From NCBI RefSeq assembly GCF_019721995.1, contig NZ_BLYC01000003.1, positions 62,001 to 126,000 of the forward strand: a stretch of 64,000 nt of DNA, written 5' to 3'. The stretch comes from Bathymodiolus japonicus methanotrophic gill symbiont. GTDB taxonomy: Bacteria; Pseudomonadota; Gammaproteobacteria; Methylococcales; Methylomonadaceae. A model generated the notes under the pieces. That model worked only from the letters and a program-made list of their open reading frames with translations, ran no database searches and was not told the DNA's origin. This document shows, piece by piece, positions 27,364 to 38,150 of this stretch. The stretch's first letter is position 1. The number at the start of each line of letters is the position of its first letter. A program made the position numbers and the translations under genes.

Positions 27364-29065
27364 TCACCCAGCAGAACAATACTTTAATGATGCTGTTGGC
27401 CCTAAGCGCCCTAAATCTCTGCCAATCATATGTTTTCCTGATGGCATCAGTTGAAACACATCCTTTATTAATTCACCTAACTCTTTCAGCTTATCACCAG
27501 GATCTGGAAACTCTAGCAATGACGTGATGAACTTAAGCAGTACATCCATTTGAGACTTGCGCTGTAAGCTTCCTACGGTATACGCAGGTAGTTTGCTTTC
27601 AATGCGGGCTATTTGCTCTGGGTGAAGGAGAAGGCAATGGTCAAACAAAAGACTCAGAATCAGGCCACGGCTTGATCCCTCTTCATCTAATTGTTTGGCC
27701 TCACGCCCCCATCCTTCATAAAGCTTCCAGTCCTCAAAGAAAACCTCAATCAGCCATCTCAACGTATAGGCTTGAATAATATCTTGTGTGCGCCAAGTCA
27801 GGTCTGTCGCCACTAAATAGCGATAGTCGTTTTCACCGTCATATTTTAAGGCAATGACAAAGCGTTTTTTACTGTGAGAACTCACCTTCAATCGTGCACT
27901 GCTGACAGTCACTTTAATCTCTTTGCCGCCACGTACACGTATTATCTGATCAATGCCTTTGTTAATCGAATTAAAGTAGCTCTCGACTGACCTTATTCTA
28001 CCTCTATATTCAATATTTTGGTTTTTACGTAATTGGCTAATCACCTACGAGCCTCCAGATTCTTTAACGGCTTCGTCCATAAAGGCTTTTTCACCATACA
28101 GCGCATCAGCCAGTACGCCTTTAATTTTAATCAGGCTATGCGCAACTTTAAACTCTTTTAATAAGCCTAATGCAATCTCTGTTTTGGTCGGGTAGGCACT
28201 GTCACGTTCAGGCTTAATAGGCCGATCTTTTTTTGCTATACCGCTCTTTTTCAACCCTTTATCTTCTTTATCCCACTGCTTTAAGGCTGGATCCGGCATA
28301 TAAAAGAAAAAACCGACAGGCACTGTTTGGGGAGTCGCTATTTTTGCGAAAGCTTGTTTTGGGCATCCCAGCCCAAGCAAGCAGCAAAAACTTAACGCGA
28401 CCACTTATGCCTCCGGCGGCCCCGATTCGTCCTCGTCACCTCGTCCCGACCCAACAAGGGGTCGGAACATAGGCTCCAAATGACTTGACGCCGTGTCGGA
28501 TGGCCTTTTATTTTGTCTCCACCTTCGCTAACGCTCAGACTCCGACAAAATAACGGCCCTACGGCTATCGCGGACTAAAAATCATCACTTCGCTTAGGCT
28601 CCGTTTCCCTGATTTTCAGCGAATGGATGAGGTAACTAGCAGCAATAATACTATCGTTTGTCCATTAACATACCCGCCGGAGCCTTTGTGTTTCTGCTTG
28701 TAAACCTTATAAATACGTTTTGTAGACTTAGATCGTGCTCGGTCTGATTCATCAAAGGCCAACACACCTTCAGTAATGCCATAACGTTTTAAAATTAAGA
28801 CCACACTCACCCGTAGCAACCAGTCCCAGGGTATACTTGCTTTACGAAACACCCAGGATAATGCGGCTACTTTGCAATCTCCAAGGCTTGCTCGCTCAAA
28901 CTTAGCCCAGCAAACAGAGTTCATTAGCAGTATGCCCGTTAAACAAGTGCCCAACCAAGCGGCTTGAATCCGTGTCAAAGCGGCTCCGGGTTTTAGCTGA
29001 TTGAGCGCATCATTTAAATCGTCAATATAGCTTTGGATAAAGGTGGCTGGGGCATTCATTAACAT
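27364..29065 (-). pseudogene. IS-B transposase interrupted by SE-B
   Basis: Same protein family as 21924-23402 with the normal C-terminus (LGRLGPTASLKYCSAG). Length without the 295 bp element is 1407 bp, exactly 469 codons. SE-B is in antisense orientation here, between codons for VTSSI and TVPVGFFFY (flanks ACTGT and AATGG in plus-strand reading). A separate nonsense change (CAG to TAG in GGSQVISQL, about 28045) would keep it inactive even without the element. Start ATG at 29065. Confidence 0.92.
28327..28621 (+). mobile_element. SE-B element, copy 2 (295 bp)
   Basis: TTGGGGAGTCGC to TTTTCAGCG. The empty site GGCACTGTAATGGATG occurs intact in IS-B copy 1 (about 22945-22965); here it is split as GGCACTGT / AATGGATG with nothing added or lost. 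NNNG = AATG. It lies antisense to the gene, which excludes an intron-type spread. Confidence 0.95.
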
Positions 29066-29213
29066 GGGCTTACACCGATAAAATTACAACAACCTCAGAA
29101 TACCTGATTTTACCTTCTCAATATCAAAAACTTGAACATCGAGTATAAGCAATAACGACAAGTAGCGGACTAAATTCCGCCATGCCATTTATTCCACAAT
29201 TCGAGGTAAGAAT

Positions 29214-30883
29214 ATGACGACCGATAATTTACAGCCTATGGCAACATCAGAACAAGAAATTATTGACATTGTAGCCAGGCAACATGAGTATTTTAAAACA
29301 GGAGCAACTAAGAGTTATCAGAGTCGTTTAGATAATCTGCATAAACTTAAATCCGCGCTGATCAAGTATGAAGCTGAAATGCATGCGGCCTTAAAGCAGG
29401 ATCTGGGTAAGCCAGAATTTGAATCCTATCTTTCTGAAACAGGTTTCTGTCTGCACGATTTATCGACTACAATCAGTCAATTAAAAAGCTGGATGAAACC
29501 TAAGTGGCGAATGACTTCACTATTGACTCAGCCGGGTTCAAGTCGAATTTATTATTCACCTCTAGGTGTTAATCTCATTATTGCTCCGTATAACTACCCG
29601 GTCATGCTGACCTTTGCCCCCCTGATTGCTGCAATAGCAGCAGGCAATACGGCAGTTATCAAAACATCAGAAATAACACCTGCCTGTAGTGCGGTGATCT
29701 GCAAAATCATCAGCGAAATTTTTGCGTCAGACTATATTGCCTATATCGAAGGTGAAGTAACTGAGACCACGATTTTACTTCAGCAGAAATTTGAACATAT
29801 TTTCTTTACCGGCAGCCCTCGCGTAGGGTCTATTGTAATGAGTGCTGCGGCTAAAAATTTAACGCCGGTGACTCTGGAATTAGGCGGTAAAAGCCCCTGT
29901 CAGGCGCGCCATGCTACCTCACGAAATTCCGGGACTCCTGTCGCCGTAATTCGTTCACCTACGCAGCGAATAGGAGATGCTCCAGCCGCCCTGCGTCCGC
30001 CACAGACTGAGCACAAAGCAGCTCAGTCATGGCTACCACAAATGGCTCTACGGCTATTCGGGATAAAATTTTAGCCTCCCTCGCGCGCTATCGCGCACTT
30101 CGGATTGGCAAATTTCCCTGCGCCTTCTGGAGACTATCAGCCCGTCCGGGGCTGACAGCGATTGTGCATGAAGATGCCAAGCTGGATATAGCGGTTAACC
30201 GTATAGTCAGCAGTAAATTTCTAAATGCAGCCCAAACCTGTGTTGCGCCCGATTATGTTTTAGTGCACAAATCAGTAAAAGAAGAATTCCTAAGCAAGCT
30301 TAAAGATCGCATAATCAGCGTGTATGGTGAAGATGCAAGTACTAGCCCCGATTTTGCACGGATAGTCAGCGACAATCATTTCCAGCGTATTTGCGGCTTG
30401 ATTGATCAGCAAAAAGTACTTGTGGGTGGACAAAGCGATGCGGAGTCAAGATTCATTGCTCCTACTGTGATGCGCGATGTGACTCTAGCAGATAAAGTGA
30501 TGTCTGATGAAATTTTTGGCCCGGTATTGCCAGTCCTGGATTATGTAACATTGGATGAAGTCTATACCATTGTCGATCAATTACCGCATCACCCACTGGC
30601 CTGCTATTTGTTTAGTGAAAGTACTGCTCTTCAGCAAGAAATTATCAATAATATCCAATCCGGTGGGGCCTGTATCAATAATTGTATTTTTCATGCAGCT
30701 AACCACCACCTTCCCTTTGGTGGTGTTGGTGAAAGTGGTATCGGTGCATACCATGGCTTTGATGGGTTTGAGTGCTCTTCACATAAAAAAGGCGTACTTA
30801 AAACCGCTAGCTGGATGGATAATCCTCTCACCTATGCCCCTTATGGAAACAAAATCAATTTACTGCGCAAATTTTTAAAGTAG
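29214..30883 (+). pseudogene. Aldehyde dehydrogenase interrupted by SE-A1
   Basis: NAD(P)-dependent aldehyde dehydrogenase, class 3/coniferyl-aldehyde type, oxidising aldehydes to acids. Without the 260 bp element the frame is 1410 bp, a complete 469 residue enzyme with no other lesion. Motifs: PLGVNLIIAPYNYPVMLTFAPLIAAIAAGN, FFTGSPRVGSIVM, the catalytic Glu in VTLELGGKSPC, the catalytic Cys in NAAQTCVAPDYVL, EIFGPVLPV, and HHLPFGGVGESGIGAYHG. A C-terminal basic tail as in membrane-associated fatty aldehyde dehydrogenases is weak. SE-A1 sits right after GGKSPC and before IVHEDAK. As DNA stands, translation stops in the element (30072-30074). Confidence 0.93.
29901..30160 (+). mobile_element. 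SE-A1 element, copy 2 (260 bp) in aldehyde dehydrogenase
   Basis: CAGGCGCGCC to CTGACAGCG. Flanks AGCCCCTGT and ATTGTGCAT join to the expected GGKSPCIVHEDAK reading, so no bases were duplicated or lost. NNNG = ATTG. Nearly identical to 3681-3940. Confidence 0.95.
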
Positions 30884-31004
30884 TTTTTAATTCCCAGGCT
30901 TTGCGTTATTTTCATTAAATGACGATATTATTGTTGATCATCCAATAACCGCCAGGAAGCAAATGTAGCTAATTATTCACACCATAATAGAGAGTATATT
31001 AACC

Positions 31005-31372
31005 ATGCTGATTAAAAAATATTTCCTGACTTTTTCCTTTAGTTTCATAGCGATAATTGCGCTGCTTTATGGGATTTCACCGCAATGGTTCGCACAGACA
31101 TTTCTGGATGTAGCCTGGATATTGCACATATTCTTCGAGCGGTAATGGGACTATATCTTGCCCTGGGGGCGTTCTGGTTATTTGCCGCTTTTAGTGATAA
31201 GTATAGAAATTTTGCCGTGCTGTCTGTTCTACTTTTTGCAGGCGGGCTTGTATAGGGACGAATTATTAGCCTCTTTTTCGACGGGCAACCTTCGGGCCTT
31301 TTATCGCTTTATGTGCTGATGGAATTTGCCTTTGTTCCTATTGCCTATTGGGTTTTCAGGATTCCGGAATAA
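31005..31372 (+). pseudogene. DUF4345-like membrane protein (decayed)
   Basis: First frame: MLIKKYFLTFSFSFIAIIALLYGISPQWF..., then a shift near 31110 to a frame with IAHILRAVMGLYLALGAFWLFAAFSDKYRNFAVL, an amber TAG after AGGLV, and GRIISLFFDGQPS...LYVLMEFAFVPIAYWVFRIPE to the stop. Four helices and the RAVMGLYLALG...GRIISLFFDG pattern match small DUF4345 proteins. Two lesions; non-functional. Confidence 0.75.
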
Positions 31373-31385
31373 TCATAGTTCTACC

Positions 31386-32761
31386 TTAAGTATCATCAAT
31401 TACAATCCGGGCTAATGCATCTCCAATATTACTTACTTCACCAATGGTATAAAACTGCTGGTGAAAACCAGCGTCCAGACTTGCATAGTGTTCAGCGGGG
31501 ATTCCAGCCAGTAAACCACCTGATGTCTGGGGATCAAACAGTAAATAAAACCGCGCTTGCTCAGTGATTGAATCCGGCCATTGCTGCAATCCAAGTGCCT
31601 GATAGTTTTGCGAATAAAGACTACTTTTGATATTTAACTGAGCCAGCGCTTCAGAACCGGGCAGGACTGGAATAGTATTTAAATTTAAACTAGCAGCGCA
31701 GTCCGATGCCAGACACAGTTCATGCAAATGCCCTAACAGACCAAAGCCCGTAACATCGGTACACGCTTTAACGCCAACATTACTCAGGACTTTTGCAGCC
31801 TGCTCATTAGTTTGTAACATCGTGCTAATCGCCTGATTAAAGATGCGTCCAGCACATTTATCCTGCATTGCAGCAGCCAGTATAACCCCTGTTCCCAATG
31901 GTTTGGATAGCACCAGCTTATCACCCGGAGCCAGACCTTGTTTATGAAATATCGGCTGGTCTGGCGCTACCCCGTTAACGACTAGCCCTACTGAAAGCTC
32001 AGCTGCCTCTGAGGTGTGGCCACCTAGAAAACGGCATTGTAAAGTTTCAAGTTGCAGCGTAATACCCTGCATCAGTGCTTTTAATTGTCTTGTTTGTACT
32101 CGCTGGCTAGCATAGGGCAAGGTGATAAGCACTTGTGCTGAATCTGGTTTAAGATTCATTGCATACAGGTCACTTAAGGCATGATTCACTGCAATTTGAC
32201 CAAATAACCAGACATCCTCAATCGGTGTTTTTAGTGCATCCACACTCTGGTAAATAAGCCCTGCATCAGAGCTGATTTTTACTGCATCTTCCGGTTGGTA
32301 ATACTTTTCGCCCAGTACCTCATTCAGCACTTGCTTTAATATATTAGCGCCCACTTTAGCCCCACAGCCCGTGCAGCGCTTTAACGGTTCATGCTGTTCA
32401 GCTTTCTCTACATCTGCTATTAATGCTGGATTGACCGCAGTTGTTGCTGTCATCGACAACTCAGACAATTGATGGAACTGCTGCATAAACTTCCGATCTA
32501 TCGAATCTTTCCAGCGCCACACCCAGTCACCCGCAAAACTGATAAAAGACTTCGAGCCCGTTGCTTTATTTTCGCCCAGAGCCAATAAGCTTAAAAAACC
32601 ATCCTGAGGCTTATACTCGAGCAGTGCCTGATTAAGCAGAACCGCGCGCAGATTATGCAATAAAATATCCGCCTGTCTAACCGCATATACACCTGCTTTA
32701 GGTCGGTGGGTTAGCAAGCATATTAGCAATATCACCTGCAGCAAAAACATGCTCGTATTGT
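31386..32761 (-). pseudogene. selD: Selenophosphate synthase fusion, 5' truncated
   Basis: SelD makes selenophosphate from selenide and ATP. The SelD part starts about 32400 with the catalytic loop CTGCGAKVGANIL (Cys form, no selenocysteine), then QPEDAVKI, ALSDLYAM, FLGGHTSEAAELSVGLVVNG, SKPLGTGVILAA, CTDVTGFGLLGHLHE and FDPQTSGGLLAGIP. Before it stands the tail of an FAD/NAD-dependent oxidoreductase domain (RPKAGVYAVRQADILLHNLRA), so the gene was the known oxidoreductase-SelD fusion. IS-A removed the 5' half; near 32705 the frame also shifts away from FAAGDIANMLA. SelD itself is complete, but no start signal is left. Confidence 0.88.
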
Positions 32762-34103
32762 CATCAGTGTTCCCCTATCAATTGAGGCCGTGAAACTAAC
32801 CTCGCCACAAGAGAGCTCATAAAGCACTGTAAAGACACTCCTGTTATTATTGCGTTTTGAACTGCTCGAATGGTATACGAGCTGATACGAGATATTCTTG
32901 CCTGGAAAAATAATGGATTCACAAAACGATCTCGTTTTTGGGCCTGTTGCTGCCTTATCTCCAGAGCCTCGCTATATTTTTTATCCGATGGATGAATCAA
33001 TTCTGGCTGTTGTGTTTTTGAAATCTCTTCAAACACGCGCATTAAATTATAGCTCATTGCAGTCAGGCGCATTTGATTTTCAAGTGAGCGGGTATTGGAA
33101 GACCAAGCTTTAGTTTCCTTGAAATTACTTTTAGTGATATTGAATGTCTTTTCAATCGTCCATCGTTTGAAATATAGCATGGCACTGGCTCCAGGGTTAA
33201 TAGTCATTGGCAAGGTTGTCACAAACCGGTGAAGTTTTCCGGTTTCTGGATCACGGTAATCCACCACGTTAAATTTGATGCCCTTGTTTTCGTACACACT
33301 GTATGCTCCAACTCCTGTATTGATCTCATGCTGGGAGTCAAAAGGGATAGACTCAACCAGAGTCGCAATTGAATTTTCTTTTAGCATTGAAATCATGTAA
33401 TTAGCATGTCGTTTCTGCCGATCCCACCAGACAAAGTCGGTGACGGCTTTATCGTAGACATAGAGATGTTTCTGAGAGCTGTTATTTCCCTTGTTTTGCT
33501 TTTCAATATGATCTCGTAACACAGGTATTTCTTGATGTCTCTGAGTTCCGTTTGTCACCAGACAAAGAAATCTGAGCAACCCACTTCTGAGATTCAACGC
33601 GTAAATCCCCCCAGCCGCATAAACTTTCCCCTTGCTGTTTTTTTCAGTATGGCAGGCATGATCAATAAAATGTCCATCCGCTGCTTCTATGGTGTATTCG
33701 TCAAGTTCCGGGAATGCTTTAAGATAATCAATGCCTTGCGATAGCAGTGTTTCAGCGTGAAGATGATAGCTCTGCTGTTCAAATGCCTCAAGCATACTTG
33801 TTCGTCTATGCGACTTCAGTGATTTAAAATACGTTGAGTGGGGAAGCCGCTGGCCATAAATCTGTTCATTGGTTTGGAGGAAATGGCGACCACTATCGAC
33901 TACACTGATACAGCGTAATAACCCAAGGCGAATAAAGTCGATATCCTTCAACTCTGGGCATGAACGAGACCACAAAGGATGACGCTCTGCTAACAGGGCA
34001 CGTTCCATACTTTCATTGCAGTGTTGGTGAATATGTTCAGAGAGTGGTAGGTCTTTAAGCATGGGTGATATCCGTTTATGAGGTGATTAAAACGGAAATT
34101 TTC
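32762..34103 (-). mobile_element. IS-A copy 3, lacking its leader end
   Basis: Right repeat CATCAGTGTTCCCC at 32762. The 5' leader stops after GGAAATTTT (34103), where it is fused to a second IS-A end in the opposite orientation (34104-34153). Confidence 0.9.
32764..34062 (-). CDS. IS-A transposase, 432 aa
   Basis: Full-length protein, differing by single residues from 19053-20351 (for example GQRLPHS for GQLLPHS, and GASAMLYFKRW for GTIAMLYFKRW). Catalytic Asp, Asp and YREK motif intact. Because one terminal repeat of this copy is displaced, the protein might be made but the copy itself could move only with the neighbouring IS-A end. Confidence 0.92.
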   Translation of the reverse strand: MLKDLPLSEHIHQHCNESMERALLAERHPLWSRSCPELKDIDFIRLGLLRCISVVDSGRHFLQTNEQIYGQRLPHSTYFKSLKSHRRTSMLEAFEQQSYHLHAETLLSQGIDYLKAFPELDEYTIEAADGHFIDHACHTEKNSKGKVYAAGGIYALNLRSGLLRFLCLVTNGTQRHQEIPVLRDHIEKQNKGNNSSQKHLYVYDKAVTDFVWWDRQKRHANYMISMLKENSIATLVESIPFDSQHEINTGVGAYSVYENKGIKFNVVDYRDPETGKLHRFVTTLPMTINPGASAMLYFKRWTIEKTFNITKSNFKETKAWSSNTRSLENQMRLTAMSYNLMRVFEEISKTQQPELIHPSDKKYSEALEIRQQQAQKRDRFVNPLFFQARISRISSYTIRAVQNAIITGVSLQCFMSSLVARLVSRPQLIGEH

Positions 34104-34153
34104 CATCAGTGTTCCCATTGAAAGAAGAAGTACCTAAACAAAGCAGCCTATAA
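34104..34153 (+). mobile_element. IS-A left-end fragment
   Basis: CATCAGTGTTCCCATTGAAAG... running to TATAA, where IS-B is inserted. Head-to-head with the preceding IS-A copy. Confidence 0.85.
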
Positions 34154-34199
34154 CTCGATGTTCAAGTTTTTCCATCCCATTGCCATCAAACTCTTACCT

Positions 34200-35901
34200 T
34201 CACCCAGCAGAACAATACTTTAATGATGCTGTTGGCCCTAAGCGCCCTAAATCTCTGCCAATCATATGTTTTCCTGATGGCATCAGTTGAAACACATCCT
34301 TTATTAATTCACCTAACTCTTTCAGCTTATCACCAGGATCTGGAAACTCTAGCAATGACGTGATGAACTCAAGCAGTACATCCATTTGAGACTTGCGCTG
34401 TAAGCTTCCTACGGTATACGCAGGTAGTTTGCTTTCAATGCGGGCTATTTGCTCTGGGTGAAGGAGAAGGCAATGGTCAAACAAAAGACTCAGAATCAGG
34501 CCACGGCTTGATCCCTCTTCATCTAATTGTTTGACCTCACGCCCCCATCCTTCATAAAGCTTCAAGTCCTCAAAGAAAACCTCAATCAGCCATCTCAACG
34601 TATAGGCTTGAATAATATCTTGTGTGCGCCAAGTCAGGTCTGTCGCCACTAAATAGCGATAGTCGTTTTCACCGTCATATTTTAAGGCAATGACAAAGCC
34701 TTTTTTACTGTGAGAGCTCACCTTCAATCGTGCACTGCTGACAGTCACTTTAATCTCTTTGCCGCCACGTACACGTATTATCTGATCAATGCCTTTGTTA
34801 ATCGAATTAAAGTAGCTCTCGACTGACCTTATTCTACCTCTATATTCAATATTTTGGTTTTTACGTAATTGGCTAATCACCTGCGAGCCTCCAGATTCTT
34901 TAGCGGCTTCGTCCATAAAGGCTTTTTCACCATACAGCGCATCAGCCAGTACGCCTTTAATTTTAATCAGGCTATGCGCAACTTTAAACTCTTTTAATAA
35001 GCCTAATGCAATCTCTTTTTTGGTCGGGTAGGCTCGGGGAGTCGCTATTTTTGCGAAAGCTTGTTTTGGGCATCCCAGCCCAAGCAAGCAGCAAAAACTT
35101 AACGCGACCACTTATGCCTCCGGCGGCCCCGATTCGTCCTCGTCACCTCGTCCCGACCCAACAAGGGGTCGGAACATAGGCTCCAAATGACTTGACGCCG
35201 TGTCGAATGGCCTTTTATTTTGTCTCCACCTTCGCTAACGCTCAGACTCCGACAAAACAACGGCCCTACGGCTATCGCGGACTAAAAATCATCACTTCGC
35301 TTAGGCTACGTTTCCCTGATTTTCAGCGACTGTCACGTTCAGGCTTAATAGGCCGATCTTTTTTTGCTATACCGCTCTTTTTCAACCGTTTATCTTCTTT
35401 ATCCCACTGCTTTAAGGCTGGATCCGGCATATAAAAGAAAAAACCGACAGGCACTGTAATGGATGAGGTAACTAGCAGCAATAATACTATCGTTTGTCCA
35501 TTAACATACCCGCCGGAGCCTTTGTGTTTCTGCTTGTAAACCTTATAAATACGTTTTGTAGACTTAGATCGTGCTCGGTCTGATTCATCAAAGGCCAACA
35601 CACCTTCAGTAATGCCATAACGTTTTAAAATTAAGACCACACTCACCCGTAGCAACCAGTCCCAGGGTATACTTGCTTTACGAAACACCCAGGATAATGC
35701 GGCTACTTTGCAATCTCCAAGGCTTGCTCGCTCAAACTTAGCCCAGCAAACAGAGTTCATTAGCAGTATGCACGTTAAACAAGCGCCCAACCAAGCGGCT
35801 TGAATACGTGTCAAAGCCGCTCCGGGTTTTAGCTGATTGAGCGCATCATTTAAATCGTCAATATAGCTTTGGATAAAGGTGGCTGGGGCATTCATTAACA
35901 T
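34200..35901 (-). pseudogene. IS-B transposase interrupted by SE-B
   Basis: Identical family to the other IS-B proteins. SE-B (antisense) splits the codons for RDS and AYPTK; removing 295 bp restores 1407 bp with no other stop, thus a full 468 residue transposase. The position differs from that in copy 2 by about 120 bp of IS-B sequence, so the two SE-B insertions are independent events. Confidence 0.92.
35034..35328 (+). mobile_element. SE-B element, copy 3 (295 bp)
   Basis: TCGGGGAGTCGC to TTTTCAGCG. Empty site GGGTAGGCACTGTCACG exists in IS-B copies 1, 2 and 4; here it is GGGTAGGC / ACTGTCACG, with no duplication. NNNG = ACTG. Confidence 0.95.
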
Positions 35902-36019
35902 GGGATTACACCGATAAAATTACAACAACCTCAGAATACCTGATTTTACCTTCTCAATATCAAAAACTTGAACATCGAGTTATAGTTATTCATAGACCTA
36001 TCGGAATATGCCCCCAGAA

Positions 36020-36302
36020 CAGGCGCGCCATGCTACCTCACGAAATTCTGGGACTCCTGTCACCAACATTCATTCGCCTACGCAGCGAACGGGAGATGCC
36101 CTGGTCGCCCTGCGTCCGTCTCAACTACGCACAAAACCCTGCTCCGTTAAGACTACCTCAAATGGCTGGACGGCTATTCGGAATGCAATTCTTGCCTCCC
36201 TCGCGCGCTACTAGCGCACTTCGGATCAGCGAATTGCCCTGTCGCCTACCAGGGACTAAAAATCATCACTCCGCTTAGGCTCCGTTTCCCTGATTTTAAG
36301 CG
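36020..36302 (+). mobile_element. SE-A3 element, copy 1 (283 bp)
   Basis: CAGGCGCGCC to TTTTAAGCG, 5' half like SE-A2, 3' half with the shared module (GGACTAAAAATCA ... TGATTTT). Intergenic, 24 bp from the stop of the acyltransferase gene. Right flank AACG obeys the rule. It ends in a hairpin close to that stop and might act as terminator for the minus-strand gene. Confidence 0.88.
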
Positions 36303-36326
36303 AACGCTTAACAAGCGTAAGGATAA

Positions 36327-37412
36327 CTACCTCCGATTCAAACTTGAAGAATATCTTAGAAAAGGTGCCTCAATTAAATAGTACGATAAAGCTGCGATAA
36401 AAATAGAACTGAACAAAAACACAGGTAAATAGATATACCACACTAGACTATAAGCCTTAAAAAAGCCCAGTATAGGAAGGTGGTATAAATATAAACTATA
36501 ACTAACCAGCGAAATAAATGAAATGACTTGATAAGGTACTCTACTTATTTCAACATGCAAACAAGCAAATACAATAAAGGCCAGAATAAGGATAGCAACA
36601 TAACCTAATAATATCCTATATTGGCTAGTCTGCTCATTATAATTATTAATACCCGAAATCAGATCACTCTCAACATAGCCAATAAGAAAAAGCACTGCCA
36701 TTAAAAAAAGCAACAGAGATAGATGTATTTTTATTGTTATGTTTCTGAACTGATACAAAACCACACCGATCAGAAAATTGTATAGGTGTATATATAACTG
36801 GTCATTACCAACCCAAACCAGGCTACTTAGGCTATATTTATTATCCAGATACTCATTAAAAAAATAAAGGCGCAAGACTATGCTTAATAATATAAATACC
36901 ATTAATAAAGCAACCTGCACCTGTATAGTGTTTTTTATAAACAACATGATTAATAAAGGCGCAAATAGATACCACTGGAATTCTACCGCCAGGGTCCAGT
37001 ATACAACATTAATACTTCTGTTATAGCCATCAAATAAATTATGCACATTAAAAAAATGCACTAAAAAATAAAATGCGGAAGAATCCAGATATATAGCTGA
37101 AATAATCAAAGAAACCAGATAAGCGGGATAAATTCTTAAGAAGCGCTTTTCCAGAAAAACACCGCAAACCTTTGTAAAGCTGCAATGCTTATTTTTTAAA
37201 ATTGATACCAGTGAGGCTGTTAGTAAAAAACCACTGATAATAAAGAACAGAGGTATGCCATAGTAACCAAAAGCAAAGCCTATTTTCTTAGCCAATAACG
37301 GAATATCTTGCGCAGCATCCGTGAAATGCCCGACTAGCACCATACTCACAGCCAGTGCGCGAAATATTTCAAATGCCGTCTGTTTGTTTTTTGGTTTAGC
37401 GATCATGCTCAT
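36327..37412 (-). CDS. Acyltransferase family 3 (OafA/YrhL-like)
   Basis: Integral membrane O-acyltransferase that modifies cell-surface polysaccharide. Start placed at MSMIAKPKNKQTAFE (37412), skipping 13 codons that come from a CA-repeat. About ten membrane helices; N-terminal family block FEIFRALAVSMVLVGHF with the catalytic His, then IPLFFIISGFLLTASL and EKRFLRIYPAYLVSL (RxxR-type motif) and YWTLAVEFQWYLFAPLL. Length about 360 is usual. With glf and the NeuD-like gene in the wider region it suggests a broken-up polysaccharide locus; the acyl acceptor is unknown. Confidence 0.88.
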   Translation of the reverse strand: MSMIAKPKNKQTAFEIFRALAVSMVLVGHFTDAAQDIPLLAKKIGFAFGYYGIPLFFIISGFLLTASLVSILKNKHCSFTKVCGVFLEKRFLRIYPAYLVSLIISAIYLDSSAFYFLVHFFNVHNLFDGYNRSINVVYWTLAVEFQWYLFAPLLIMLFIKNTIQVQVALLMVFILLSIVLRLYFFNEYLDNKYSLSSLVWVGNDQLYIHLYNFLIGVVLYQFRNITIKIHLSLLLFLMAVLFLIGYVESDLISGINNYNEQTSQYRILLGYVAILILAFIVFACLHVEISRVPYQVISFISLVSYSLYLYHLPILGFFKAYSLVWYIYLPVFLFSSIFIAALSYYLIEAPFLRYSSSLNRR

Positions 37413-37497
37413 TCTTATCCAATCTGTGTGTGTGTGTGGAGCTGTAGCCAAGAAGTAAGCGCCCCTTCGTCAAAGCTTTTATGTAGCTGGATTAATA

Positions 37498-37662
37498 TTA
37501 AACCACGAATGACACGAAAGACACGAAAGGTAAAGCTTTTGATTTCTCTTCTTCATCTATCGTTCCCATGCTCCAGCATGGGCATGCAGCCTGTGACGCT
37601 CCGAGTCACGGAACGCAGAGCGTTCCTGTATGAATTCCCACGGAGACCGTGGGAACTATAAG
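37498..37662. repeat. Intergenic repeat cluster
   Basis: Contains the direct repeat ACACGAAAGACACGAAAG, then a set of small palindromes: CCCATGCTCCAGCATGGG, GTGACGCTCCGAGTCAC, GAACGCAGAGCGTTC and CCCACGGAGACCGTGGG. Such stem arrays are common dispersed repeats in gammaproteobacteria. No gene in 37452-37700. Confidence 0.75.
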
Positions 37663-38150
37663 AAATTAATCATACAAACTATAAGAATCAAGAAAATTAT
37701 CATCAGTGTTCCCCTATCAATTGAGGCCGTGAAACTAACCTCGCCACAAGAAAGCTCATAAAGCACTGTAAAGACATTCCTGTTATTATTGTGTTTTGAA
37801 CTGCCCGAATGGTATACGAGCTGATACGAGATATTCTTGCCTGGAAAAATAATGGATTCACAAAACGATCTCGTTTTTGAGCCTGTTGCTGCCTAATCTC
37901 CAGAGCCTCGCTATATTTTTTATCCGATGAATGAATCAATTCTGGCTGTTGTGTTTTTGAAATCTCTTCAAACACGCGCATTAAATTATAGCTCATTGCA
38001 GTCAGGCGCATTTGATTTTCAAGTGAGCGGGTATTGGAAGACCAAGCTTTAGTTTCCTTGAAATTACTTTTACTCGATGTTCAAGTTTTTGATATTGAGA
38101 AGGTAAAATCAGGTATTCTGAGGTTGTTGTAATTTTATCGGTGTAAGCCC

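Larger units (their letters stand above)
27318..29143 (-). mobile_element. IS-B copy 2, with SE-B insert
   Basis: Both ends intact and flanked by the 5 bp duplication TATAA, so this is an original insertion. Its transposase gene carries SE-B at 28327-28621. Confidence 0.93.
34154..35979 (-). mobile_element. IS-B copy 3, with SE-B insert
   Basis: Both ends present. Left flank TATAA (IS-A), right flank TTATA; the mismatch suggests recombination. Carries SE-B at 35034-35328. Confidence 0.92.

Noticed and set aside
29901-30160. SE elements as group I or group II introns
   Set aside because: They end in G and restore frames on removal, but the 5' flank does not end in T as group I needs, no GTGYG start or domain V exists, and several copies are antisense (28327, 35034) or intergenic (36020, 41334).
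33532-33744. Antisense open frames of 60-90 codons inside IS-A and IS-B copies
   Set aside because: They are shadows of the transposase genes on the other strand and recur only because the IS is repeated.
37427-37440. TG/CA repeat at the acyltransferase start as phase-variable tract
   Set aside because: It lies upstream of the preferred start codon (37412), so length changes would not shift the gene; the upstream ATG is only an alternative.
37498-37662. CRISPR-like repeat array
   Set aside because: The stems are different small palindromes without equal spacing or spacers; no cas gene is present.
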